A stretch of 5,408 nt of DNA from CAYGWP01 sp964353455 (GTDB lineage Bacteria > Planctomycetota > Phycisphaerae > FEN-1346), in NCBI GenBank assembly GCA_964353455.1, contig CAYGWP010000043.1, forward strand, positions 1 to 5,408, in the 5' to 3' direction. Position 1 is the stretch's first letter. Each line of letters opens with the position of its first letter. This document shows positions 1 through 4,718 of the stretch, piece after piece. The position numbers and the translations under genes are program-made. The notes beneath the pieces were generated by a model that saw only the letters and a program-made list of their open reading frames with translations, was not told the origin of the DNA and did not search any database.

Positions 1-33
1 AAATCCGCCACAAAGTCAGGCGGGCAAGAGGTG

Positions 34-501
34 TCAGGAACCTTTTCCTCCGGGAACATTTTCCTCCAGCCTTTTCGCGTCAACGATGTCCTGGGGTCTG
101 CCGGCGGCCCTCTTGTTTGCGATGAGGTCCGCGCGGCCAATGAAAGGAACGGGTTCGCCGCCATATTCGCCTGGTGACTTTCCGGCGGCGGCCTCTTTCC
201 AGGAAACGCCCGCGATCGATGTCACGAGGTCGATCCGCACAGGAGGGTAGCCCAACTGGATGACCTGCCCGGGCTTCTCGAAATCCTCCTGCTTGAGGCC
301 GATGTCGCCGAATCCGAAGGCGGTCAGAGCCGCCATGATGCGCCGGGCGTTGGCCTTCGTGGGACGGACGTACAGATCCATGTCCGCCGATGCGGGCATG
401 CAGTCGTGATGGTGCAGTGCGTGCCCGCCCACTACCAAGTATTCAACTTTGTTTGAGTTGAATGACTCGAGCAACTTTTTGAACTCTGGGCAGATCGCCA
501 T
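34..501 (-). CDS. AbiEii/MNT-like nucleotidyltransferase-fold protein
   Basis: A 155-aa protein of the nucleotidyltransferase-fold group often annotated as AbiEii-like or plain 'nucleotidyltransferase'. Seen: the N-terminal strand and glycine motif YLVVGGHALHHH (residues 21-32), a D-x-D pair in ADMDLYV (D40, D42), a possible third acidic residue in RIDL (D91), and a C-terminal LIANKRAAGRPQDIVD (126-141), which matches the K-x-x-x-GRPKD-x-x-D signature of this group. Relatives usually read H-G-x-x-R-x-T-x-D-I-D; here the arginine position is proline (CMPASADMD), so activity on a normal substrate is uncertain. The ATG has GAAGG (509-513) 7 nt upstream. Its first 59 nt overlap the end of the 62-aa gene before it in another frame, so the two are probably translated together. 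Inference: this is the catalytic half of a toxin-antitoxin-like or nucleotide-transfer module. Substrate and role are unknown. Confidence 0.8.
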   Translation of the reverse strand: MAICPEFKKLLESFNSNKVEYLVVGGHALHHHDCMPASADMDLYVRPTKANARRIMAALTAFGFGDIGLKQEDFEKPGQVIQLGYPPVRIDLVTSIAGVSWKEAAAGKSPGEYGGEPVPFIGRADLIANKRAAGRPQDIVDAKRLEENVPGGKGS

Positions 502-631
502 AGAAATGCCTTCGCAGGCGTTCCAACTCTTCCATGCGCTCGCCAGGCGGGCGGCTCAGCCAGTACTCCATGTCCTCTCTCTCGGCGGAGCGGTCGTCAA
601 GCGGTCGTATGCGGAATACTTTCTGGATCAT
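443..631 (-). CDS. Small partner protein encoded ahead of the nucleotidyltransferase
   Basis: A 62-aa charged protein. Seen: VFRIRPLDDRS near the N-terminus, then EDMEYWLSRPPGERMEELERLRRHFYG (residues 19-45) and a basic end, LPRVQKVARVIQLKQS. The YWLS-x-x-PxERxxxLExLRRxxYG pattern recurs in small proteins encoded immediately before nucleotidyltransferases of this type, which supports a real gene despite its size. It carries no HEPN motif, so this is not a classical HEPN/MNT pair. The ATG at 631 has no good Shine-Dalgarno sequence, but a promoter (638-666) places the predicted transcript start about on the ATG, which suggests leaderless translation. The last 59 nt also encode the start of the nucleotidyltransferase in another frame. 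Inference: regulatory or antitoxin-like partner. No biochemical function can be read from the sequence. Confidence 0.72.
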   Translation of the reverse strand: MIQKVFRIRPLDDRSAEREDMEYWLSRPPGERMEELERLRRHFYGDLPRVQKVARVIQLKQS

Positions 632-637
632 ACCGAT

Positions 638-666
638 ATTATCCCGGACGGCACCGGCGTTGTAAA
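638..666 (-). promoter_or_regulatory. Predicted sigma70-type promoter of the nucleotidyltransferase module
   Basis: Read on the minus strand, a -35 of TTTACA (661-666; 5 of 6 to consensus) lies 17 bp from a -10 of GATAAT (638-643; 5 of 6). The expected start point is near 631, essentially the ATG of the 62-aa gene, so there would be almost no 5' leader. Prediction from sequence only. Confidence 0.55.
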
Positions 667-674
667 GTCTTTAC
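662..674. promoter_or_regulatory. Palindromic operator candidate over the -35 element
   Basis: GTAAAG and CTTTAC form perfect 6-bp arms around one central base, overlapping the predicted -35 box at 661-666. The position would suit a repressor site, for instance autoregulation by the small protein, but a 13-bp palindrome is short and no regulator is known. Confidence 0.35.
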
Positions 675-776
675 GTGCGGCTGTTCTCCCCTAATAATAG
701 CCTTCATCACCTCGCCGCCTGGTCGGCCGCGGTTGTCTTGAGCCTCACAAGAACGGCTTCGTCTTCACTGGCAGGG

Positions 777-1184
777 CTATTCGGGCGAGATCAATTTCAA
801 CGTGGGGAAATAGGTCCTATAGCGTGCGGCGTCGCGCGTCAGGAGCGTCATCTTCTCCACAGCCGCATGCGCGCCGATGAAGAAGTCCGGCAACGGCGAG
901 CGTTTCTCGCCGCCGAGGCGGCGGTATTTCAGAAAACACTTGCCCGCCAGAAACGCCGCATCCCAAGGGACGGGCCGGCGCTCGATCCGGCTCTCGGGCA
1001 ACGCCGCGTCGAGGTCCTCGATCCGGTCAAAGCCGATGGAGACCTCGGCGTAGATAATCGGGTTGATGACGAGAATATGGTTCTGGGCGCACTCCTGAAG
1101 CGCGCTGCCGGACCACCCAAACCAGGCAGGGTCTTCCGTAAGCACGTCCAGAAGGACATTGGAATCCGCCATCACGTCGGCCAT
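777..1184 (-). CDS. vapC: VapC family PIN-domain toxin (ribonuclease)
   Basis: A 135-aa PIN-domain protein, expected to act as a Mg2+-dependent RNase toxin held inactive by the VapB encoded just before it. Seen: the four acidic PIN residues in their usual contexts: D7 in MADSNVLLDVL, E47 in NPIIYAEVSIGF, D100 in SPLPDFFIGAHA, and D118 in LLTRDAARYRTYFP. Length and motif order match the full-length family, so it looks intact. The ATG at 1184 overlaps the vapB stop as TGATG, with a G-rich stretch just upstream, which indicates translational coupling. A second in-frame ATG at 1172 (MADSN) is a possible alternative start. Family knowledge gives the toxin role; the RNA target cannot be inferred. 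Confidence 0.93.
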   Translation of the reverse strand: MADVMADSNVLLDVLTEDPAWFGWSGSALQECAQNHILVINPIIYAEVSIGFDRIEDLDAALPESRIERRPVPWDAAFLAGKCFLKYRRLGGEKRSPLPDFFIGAHAAVEKMTLLTRDAARYRTYFPTLKLISPE

Positions 1185-1414
1185 CAGTCCCCCCGCGTCA
1201 GGGCCATGATCTGGTCGGTGGAGAGGCGTTTGGTTGCCCGGCCGCGCATCGTGGCAATGAGCCGTGCGCCCCGTCGTCGCGTTCTGGCGGCGGACTTCTT
1301 CAGGATGACTTTCTTGCCGTGGACGACGAATTCCACGTCCGTATTGGGCAAGAGGCCGGCCTTTCGGCGGACGCTGATGGGAATAGTCACCTGGCCCTTA
1401 TCGGTCACCCGCAT
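1184..1414 (-). CDS. vapB: VapB family antitoxin, AbrB/SpoVT DNA-binding fold
   Basis: A 76-aa antitoxin. Residues 1 to about 42 form a swapped-hairpin AbrB domain (MRVTDKGQVTIPISVRRKAGL, then DVEFVVHGKKVILKK), which binds DNA as a dimer. The basic tail, with RRRGARLIATMRGRA and LSTDQIMALTRGD, is the expected segment that wraps and blocks VapC. The open frame extends to a GTG at 1444, but the ATG at 1414 is preferred: it has GGAGGA (1422-1427) 7 nt upstream, and the GTG lies on the predicted transcription start. It overlaps vapC by 1 nt (TGATG). The promoter carries a perfect inverted repeat, consistent with the autorepression typical of vapBC operons. Confidence 0.92.
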   Translation of the reverse strand: MRVTDKGQVTIPISVRRKAGLLPNTDVEFVVHGKKVILKKSAARTRRRGARLIATMRGRATKRLSTDQIMALTRGD

Positions 1415-1450
1415 ATCGAATTCCTCCGCAGCGATGGTCGCCACTACACA

Positions 1451-1478
1451 ATCTTACTTCAGAAAGTAAGAATGTCAA
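1451..1478 (-). promoter_or_regulatory. Predicted vapBC promoter
   Basis: On the minus strand, a perfect -35 TTGACA (1473-1478) is followed after 16 bp by TAAGAT (1451-1456), or after 17 bp by AAGATT. The expected transcript starts near 1444, leaving a leader of about 30 nt that holds the GGAGGA ribosome binding site of vapB. Confidence 0.65.
1452..1471. promoter_or_regulatory. Perfect inverted repeat, probable VapB/VapBC operator
   Basis: TCTTACTT (1452-1459) and AAGTAAGA (1464-1471) are exact 8-bp arms separated by 4 bp. They fill the spacer between the -35 and -10 of the vapBC promoter and reach into the -10. Type II antitoxins commonly repress their own operon at such sites; binding here is inferred from position and symmetry. 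Confidence 0.65.
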
Positions 1479-1548
1479 GGAACAACTTGCGTGCTTCCCA
1501 TGGCACCGGGCGCAGGCGGTCTGAGGCGCAACCCGGCACGGGGACCCC

Positions 1549-1578
1549 GCCCCCGCCGCCAAGTCAAACTCTCTGTCC
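1549..1578 (-). repeat. Degenerate copy of the post-gene repeat (17-mer plus GC-rich tail)
   Basis: This 30-bp stretch matches 3436-3465 at 24 of 30 positions in the same orientation; five of the six differences are transitions. The best-kept part is TTTGAYTTGGCGGCGGGG. It begins 2 nt after the TIGR03790 stop codon. The remaining gap up to the vapBC promoter is GC-rich, with one short palindrome (CGGGG-A-CCCCG, 1539-1549) and no further gene. Confidence 0.5.
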
Positions 1579-1580
1579 AT

Positions 1581-2717
1581 TTACCGCCTTGCGAACGGCC
1601 TGTACAGCGGGTCGCCGATGAAGCATATCTGCCAGGAAACCCACGACTGCGACATGTAGGCCGCCTCGCCCCAGGAGTAGCCTTGAAGAAGCCTGGCCAT
1701 CAGGATATCTATATGCGGCGTGCCGGAGAGGAACGGCTCATAGACGGCCCCGGCCGTCACGCACGCCCCGTGCAGCAGCAGCGGCCCCACCCAGTGCGTC
1801 TTCGGGTCGCGGATGGCCGAGCCGCTGAAACTCTGGAGGTGGTACGCTATAGCGCCGCGGTTGAAGCGAAAATCGGGCTTCACGATCGGCCCCACGGCGT
1901 GCTCGGTGTACCAGCCCAGATAGACGGCCGCATCGGGCATCGGGTGCGCCAGGGGCAACACCTCGGGGTTGGTATCGACTTCGGTCTGGAAGCCGGCGCG
2001 CCTGAGCATCTCTGCGGCATTGCGGAGCCACTCATCGCCCTCGGCGTAGCCGCCGGTGGTGATATTGCGGGTGTCGATATAGGCGCGGCCCTTGAGGCCC
2101 CCCTGGCCCTCGGCCCAGACGGCATCGTCCACGAGGCGTTTGGCGATCTCGGGGCTTGGGCCGTCGAGGCGCGACACCAGGAGCATCGCCCCCTCCAGCG
2201 GGGGCGCGAAGGGCGCCTCGGCCCCGAAGTACGGGTTCATCAGGCTGGCGACCAGTTTGTGTTCACCCGACGGCGCCAGGACAAGTTCAGAATCCACGGC
2301 CGCCGCCGTCGAAAGGTACATGGTCTTGACGGCCTCATATCCGGTTATCTTGATAGGCATTCCGTACACCGGCACGAGGTACTTGGGCCTGCGGCTGCCG
2401 ATCTGGAGGCGAAGCGTCCCGTCAGGCAGGGCCACGTCGAGCCGCCCTTCCCACTTCGCCAGGAACGCACGCAGCGGATGCCAGATGGTCTGGTTGAACT
2501 GGTCGCGGGTAACCTCTTCACTGGCCGGGGCGCGCACCAGGCAGAGGTTCCCCTCCGGGATGCCGCGCGCTGCCATGTAGTGGCGGGCGACCTCGACGCC
2601 TTCGGGAACGTTCTCCGACGCCAGGACGATGGTCAGGGCGGCCTCGGGGTTGGCGGCGATGGCCCGGGGCGCGGCGGCCGCTATCGCCAGAAGGGCAATC
2701 AGGATGGTGCGAGGCAT
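1581..2717 (-). CDS. TIGR03790 family secreted protein
   Basis: A 378-aa protein beginning with a typical signal peptide (MPRTILIALLAIAAAAPRAIAA, residues 1-22), so export is likely. Conserved blocks of the TIGR03790 family appear in order: YLVPVYGMPIKI (113-124), AAVDSEL (139-145), LVSRLDGPS (180-188), YLGWYTEH (266-273), HGACVTAG (316-323) and IGDPLYRPF (367-375). The family is uncharacterised; as I recall it occurs mainly in genomes that encode exosortase, so a cell-surface role is possible. The His and Cys in the late blocks, followed by a C-terminal GDP, loosely resemble gingipain-like peptidases, but that is speculation. The longer open frame to 2783 is rejected: it reads through the palindromic repeat, while the ATG at 2717 has GGAG (2723-2726) 5 nt upstream and starts the signal peptide. 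It appears full length. Confidence 0.88.
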   Translation of the reverse strand: MPRTILIALLAIAAAAPRAIAANPEAALTIVLASENVPEGVEVARHYMAARGIPEGNLCLVRAPASEEVTRDQFNQTIWHPLRAFLAKWEGRLDVALPDGTLRLQIGSRRPKYLVPVYGMPIKITGYEAVKTMYLSTAAAVDSELVLAPSGEHKLVASLMNPYFGAEAPFAPPLEGAMLLVSRLDGPSPEIAKRLVDDAVWAEGQGGLKGRAYIDTRNITTGGYAEGDEWLRNAAEMLRRAGFQTEVDTNPEVLPLAHPMPDAAVYLGWYTEHAVGPIVKPDFRFNRGAIAYHLQSFSGSAIRDPKTHWVGPLLLHGACVTAGAVYEPFLSGTPHIDILMARLLQGYSWGEAAYMSQSWVSWQICFIGDPLYRPFARR

Positions 2718-2746
2718 CGGCGCTCCGGTCGCTCGCTTAGACCTTA

Positions 2747-2774
2747 GCGCGGCGGGTCTCCATACCCGCCGCGC
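2747..2774. repeat. GC-rich palindromic repeat, copy 1
   Basis: Perfect 11-bp arms GCGCGGCGGGT (2747-2757) and ACCCGCCGCGC (2764-2774) enclose the 6-nt loop CTCCAT. No T-run follows on either strand, so an intrinsic terminator is less likely than a REP-like element. It lies between the BFN gene and the TIGR03790 gene, upstream of the latter's start. Confidence 0.85.
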
Positions 2775-2792
2775 AAATTCCAAGCAACCTGC

Positions 2793-2820
2793 GCGCGGCG
2801 GGTACGGAGACCCGCCGCGC
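2793..2820. repeat. GC-rich palindromic repeat, copy 2
   Basis: Arms identical to copy 1 (2793-2803 and 2810-2820) around the loop ACGGAG, which is the complement of the copy-1 loop with one change. The two units therefore form an inverted pair separated by 18 bp, as in paired REP arrangements. The 15-mer AAGTGGCGCTGTAGT (2822-2836) sits between this copy and the BFN stop codon and recurs with two changes next to copy 3. Confidence 0.85.
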
Positions 2821-2837
2821 CAAGTGGCGCTGTAGTG

Positions 2838-3260
2838 CTACGGATTGAAGCCGAGGCCGCTGCCCGGGCCGGCCACCTCGTCGAGGATACGGTCCTCGAC
2901 ATAGATGGGCGTGTTGCCGGCGACTGCCAGGGCGATGGCGTCCGACGGCCGGGCATCGACGATCACGCGGTCGCCGTTTCGCTCGATGATCAGGCTGGCG
3001 TAGAAGGTGTGCTCCTTCAGGTCCGTAACCACGATCTTCGCCAGCCGCCCGCCCATCGCCTCGATGACCGACCCGAGGAGGTCGTGGGTCATGGGTCGCG
3101 GGAGGACGTGCCCTTTGATGCGGCGGTCGATGGCCGCAGCCTCGAAGAACCCGATCACGATGGGGAACGACCGCTCCCCCCCTGCCTCCTTGAGGACGAT
3201 GACCTGGTGGTCGCCGGTCTCGGTTATCATTATGCGGACAAGTTCGCAGCGAATTTCCAT
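2838..3260 (-). CDS. Bifunctional nuclease (BFN/DUF151) family protein
   Basis: A 140-aa single-domain protein of the DUF151/BFN family, related to the nuclease domain described in plant basal-defence bifunctional nucleases and to Thermotoga TM0160. Seen: IVIGFFEAAAIDR (34-46), RPMTHDLLGSVIEAMGG (55-71), VVTDLKEHTFYASL (77-90) and VDARPSDAIALAV (101-113), all in family order. Bacterial members are mostly uncharacterised, so RNase/DNase activity is a family-level expectation only. The start is the ATG at 3260, with GGGAG (3267-3271) 6 nt upstream, not the in-frame TTG at 3278. A promoter at 3290-3317 gives a leader of about 20 nt. No signal peptide; cytoplasmic. The stop is 17 nt from palindromic copy 2. 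Confidence 0.93.
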   Translation of the reverse strand: MEIRCELVRIMITETGDHQVIVLKEAGGERSFPIVIGFFEAAAIDRRIKGHVLPRPMTHDLLGSVIEAMGGRLAKIVVTDLKEHTFYASLIIERNGDRVIVDARPSDAIALAVAGNTPIYVEDRILDEVAGPGSGLGFNP

Positions 3261-3289
3261 TAGCGGCTCCCGAAACAAACGCTACCGAC

Positions 3290-3317
3290 ATTCTAGCGTA
3301 TTTCGTGCCGGTGGCAA
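3290..3317 (-). promoter_or_regulatory. Predicted promoter of the BFN gene
   Basis: On the minus strand, TTGCCA (3312-3317; 5 of 6) and TAGAAT (3290-3295; 5 of 6) are separated by 16 bp. The predicted start is near 3283, just upstream of the GGGAG ribosome binding site. This suggests the BFN gene is transcribed separately from the small genes upstream. Confidence 0.6.
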
Positions 3318-3335
3318 GCGGGGAAGCGATTCGTG

Positions 3336-3361
3336 CGCGGCGGTTCTCCCGAACCGCCGCG
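3336..3361. repeat. GC-rich palindromic repeat, copy 3
   Basis: Arms CGCGGCGGTTC (3336-3346) and GAACCGCCGCG (3351-3361) pair perfectly around TCCC. The GCGGCGG core matches copies 1 and 2, and the inner bases have changed on both arms in a pairing-preserving way. The 15-mer AAGTTGCGTTGTAGT (3372-3386) follows in the same orientation as beside copy 2. It lies in the 245-bp gap upstream of BFN, which otherwise holds the BFN promoter and one 17-mer repeat but no gene. Confidence 0.8.
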
Positions 3362-3435
3362 TAAAGGGCTTAAGTTGCGTTGTAGTATCCGGGCCGGTTT
3401 TCCGAATCGCGACTCTCCCCCCAGACCCCGGCCGC

Positions 3436-3467
3436 GTCCCCGCCGCCAAATCAAATTTTCTATCAGT
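3436..3467 (-). repeat. Post-gene 17-mer repeat, single copy with GC-rich tail
   Basis: On the minus strand this reads ACTGATAGAAAATTTGA (3467-3451), one base different from the tandem copies at 4685-4718, followed by TTTGGCGGCGGGGAC, which recurs at 1549-1578. It starts 38 nt beyond the stop of the 141-aa gene. Confidence 0.65.
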
Positions 3468-3505
3468 TGCTTTCGTGATGTGTTAGGGCGGCGCCCTCAG
3501 CGGGG

Positions 3506-3931
3506 CTACTCTGTTGTGTCCAACAGGCTCTCCAGATCCGGCACAAGCCGCCGGACATCATCGGCGAAGTCCCGCGTGTTTCCCCCCAGGTTTCCAGCAT
3601 CTACTCCGCCGCAGTGATACACAGTTCCGGAGAAAATCTCTTCTTCGCCATCCCAGAAGGAAATGGTCTCGCTTGTCCCTCCCGTGAAACCTGGGGCAAT
3701 CTCTTTGGGCGAGATGTGCCGGATTCCGTTTCGTCTTAGTGATTCCACGATCCCGCCGAATTGCTCTTTGGTTATTCCGTGCGTCTTTTTGGCAAGAACC
3801 TCGCCGTAACTGTCCACGGTTACCGTCACCATGTCTTGTGTGACAACGATTTTGTAGCTCCTGTGGAACTCCGGCGGAACCGACGCGTCGCCGAAGCAAT
3901 ACACAATCTTTTGAATGGCGCGCTCTGTCAT
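3506..3931 (-). CDS. Uncharacterised protein with SVPPEFHRSY signature
   Basis: A 141-aa protein. The N-terminus reads AIQKIVYCFGDASVPPEFHRSYKIVVT; the FGD-x-SVPPE-[FY]-HRSY stretch recurs in uncharacterised bacterial proteins I have seen, but I know no function. It is followed by beta-rich segments (KIVVTQDMVTVTVDSYGEVL), KKTHGITKEQFGGIVESLRR, a glycine-rich GFTGGTSETISFWDG, and an acidic C-terminal helix (FADDVRRLVPDLESLLDTTE). No signal peptide or membrane segment. The ATG at 3931 is chosen for its AAGGA (3938-3942) 6 nt upstream and because the conserved part begins there. An in-frame ATG at 4033 would add 34 residues, lies 8 nt after the preceding gene's stop and has GGGAGG nearby, so it cannot be excluded. 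Third-position GC is lower than in valS or BFN. Confidence 0.78.
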   Translation of the reverse strand: MTERAIQKIVYCFGDASVPPEFHRSYKIVVTQDMVTVTVDSYGEVLAKKTHGITKEQFGGIVESLRRNGIRHISPKEIAPGFTGGTSETISFWDGEEEIFSGTVYHCGGVDAGNLGGNTRDFADDVRRLVPDLESLLDTTE

Positions 3932-4041
3932 GTCAGGTCCTTTTTTCTCGGCCGATGACACCGCGCGGCCGGGATCCTTCGCAAAAGGGATGGCTTGCCG
4001 GTGGGGACGCAGCAGCGACGGCCCCGATTCCATCTTCCTCC

Positions 4042-4344
4042 CTACGCTGTTCGACGTGACATTTCCTCATGCGTGGGGCACCTGCACAACACGTTGTCGG
4101 GGGCGGGGCATTTCCTTATCTTCTCCACGATCTTGTCGCCCTTCTCCCGCGGGATCGGTCCTGTCGAGAACATGGTGTCTTTATCGGTGAAGAAATCCTC
4201 GATGCAGACCAACACGGAGTAGACGTCGCACTCGGGGCACAGGAAGTAGGAGCGCGTCTCCTCATCTCCCCTGACTCGAAGGCAAATGGAAGCCGCCTGC
4301 TCCTCGTACCCCCCCAAATCCGCGCCGCATTTCTTACATTTCAT
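4042..4344 (-). CDS. Small cysteine-rich zinc-ribbon-like protein
   Basis: A 100-aa protein with three cysteine clusters: MKCKKCGADL (C3, C6), YFLCPECDVYSV (C36, C39) and a late set, RKCPAPDNVLCRCPTHEEM (C78, C86, C88, with a His). CxxC followed by CPxC suggests a zinc ribbon, and the late cluster could form a second site. The GPIPREKGDKIVEKIRKCP-x(7)-CRC-x-x-H arrangement resembles small uncharacterised proteins from delta-proteobacterial and planctomycete-type genomes. The start is well fixed: GGAGGTGA (4348-4355) precedes the ATG with optimal spacing. It lies upstream of the 141-aa gene on the same strand and may share its transcript. No function can be assigned. Confidence 0.8.
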   Translation of the reverse strand: MKCKKCGADLGGYEEQAASICLRVRGDEETRSYFLCPECDVYSVLVCIEDFFTDKDTMFSTGPIPREKGDKIVEKIRKCPAPDNVLCRCPTHEEMSRRTA

Positions 4345-4426
4345 GGCTCACCTCCCGGATAGTCATCAAATGGAGAAAATCGCGGATAGGAAACCCGAGT
4401 CCTTGCCGTCCCGCCACCTGCTCAGA

Positions 4427-4672
4427 CTACATGGCGAACGATTCCGTCACACTCTTCGGACCATCATTCTCATCCGGTTCTTCGCGGAGACGGAAGGCGC
4501 ATGCATCCGTTCCGAACTGTTCCTCTGATCTGAGCCCAATTGTCAAACCGGTCGAATCAACATCTTTCAGCCGCTCGTAGTCCACCCGTATTTCATTTGC
4601 ACCCGCCTTCAGGCGTGCAAGATGTTTCATCTCTTCGGGCAACTTCGGATTCCAACGCCATACATCTACCAT
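4427..4672 (-). CDS. Hypothetical 81-aa protein (weak gene call)
   Basis: An open frame of 81 codons whose product begins MVDVWRWNPKLPEEMKHLAR and ends in an acidic stretch, REEPDENDGPKSVTESFAM. I do not recognise it. For: sensible composition, no rare residues, and it fills the gap between valS and the next gene on the same strand. Against: no recognisable ribosome binding site before the ATG, and lower third-position GC than valS. An in-frame TGA lies four codons upstream of the ATG, within the tandem 17-mer repeat, so the gene cannot extend further. It may be a remnant of a larger gene or a recently gained small gene. Confidence 0.4.
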   Translation of the reverse strand: MVDVWRWNPKLPEEMKHLARLKAGANEIRVDYERLKDVDSTGLTIGLRSEEQFGTDACAFRLREEPDENDGPKSVTESFAM

Positions 4673-4684
4673 AGATGATAAAAC

Positions 4685-4718
4685 TCAAATTTCCTATCAG
4701 TTCAAATTTCCTATCAGT
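4685..4718 (-). repeat. Two exact tandem 17-mer repeats after valS
   Basis: The minus-strand unit ACTGATAGGAAATTTGA occurs at 4718-4702 and 4701-4685 with no spacer. The first unit shares a base with the TAA stop of valS. It has no strong dyad symmetry and no hairpin plus T-tract, so it does not look like an intrinsic terminator. Confidence 0.85.

Noticed and set aside
1415..1444. GTG start for vapB
   Set aside because: It coincides with the predicted transcription start, and the ten extra codons contain the GGAGGA site that serves the ATG at 1414.
675..1469. 264-codon plus-strand open frame opposite vapBC
   Set aside because: Arg-rich shadow of the vapB and vapC frames, with no recognisable motif.
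1491..2747. 418-codon open frame on the plus strand
   Set aside because: It is antisense to the TIGR03790 gene and reads as low-complexity Arg/Gly/His-rich text with no family motifs; a GC-rich shadow frame.
2718..2783. N-terminal extension of the TIGR03790 protein
   Set aside because: The extra 22 codons cross palindromic copy 1 and would bury the signal peptide; the ATG at 2717 has its own ribosome binding site.
2747..2820. Tandem hairpins as rho-independent terminators of the BFN gene
   Set aside because: Neither hairpin is followed by a T-tract on either strand, and a third copy lies upstream of the BFN promoter, so a repeat family fits better. An effect on transcription is still possible.
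2747..2820. CRISPR-like repeat-spacer-repeat
   Set aside because: Only two palindromic units with an 18-bp gap, inverted relative to one another, and no cas genes in the window.
2737..3291. 184-codon minus-strand frame overlapping the BFN gene
   Set aside because: An Arg/Pro-rich shadow in a different frame; the BFN frame has all the family motifs.
3326..3410. 8-bp inverted repeat GCGATTCG / CGAATCGC flanking palindrome copy 3
   Set aside because: Short and 69 bp apart, with no extension on either side; compatible with chance.
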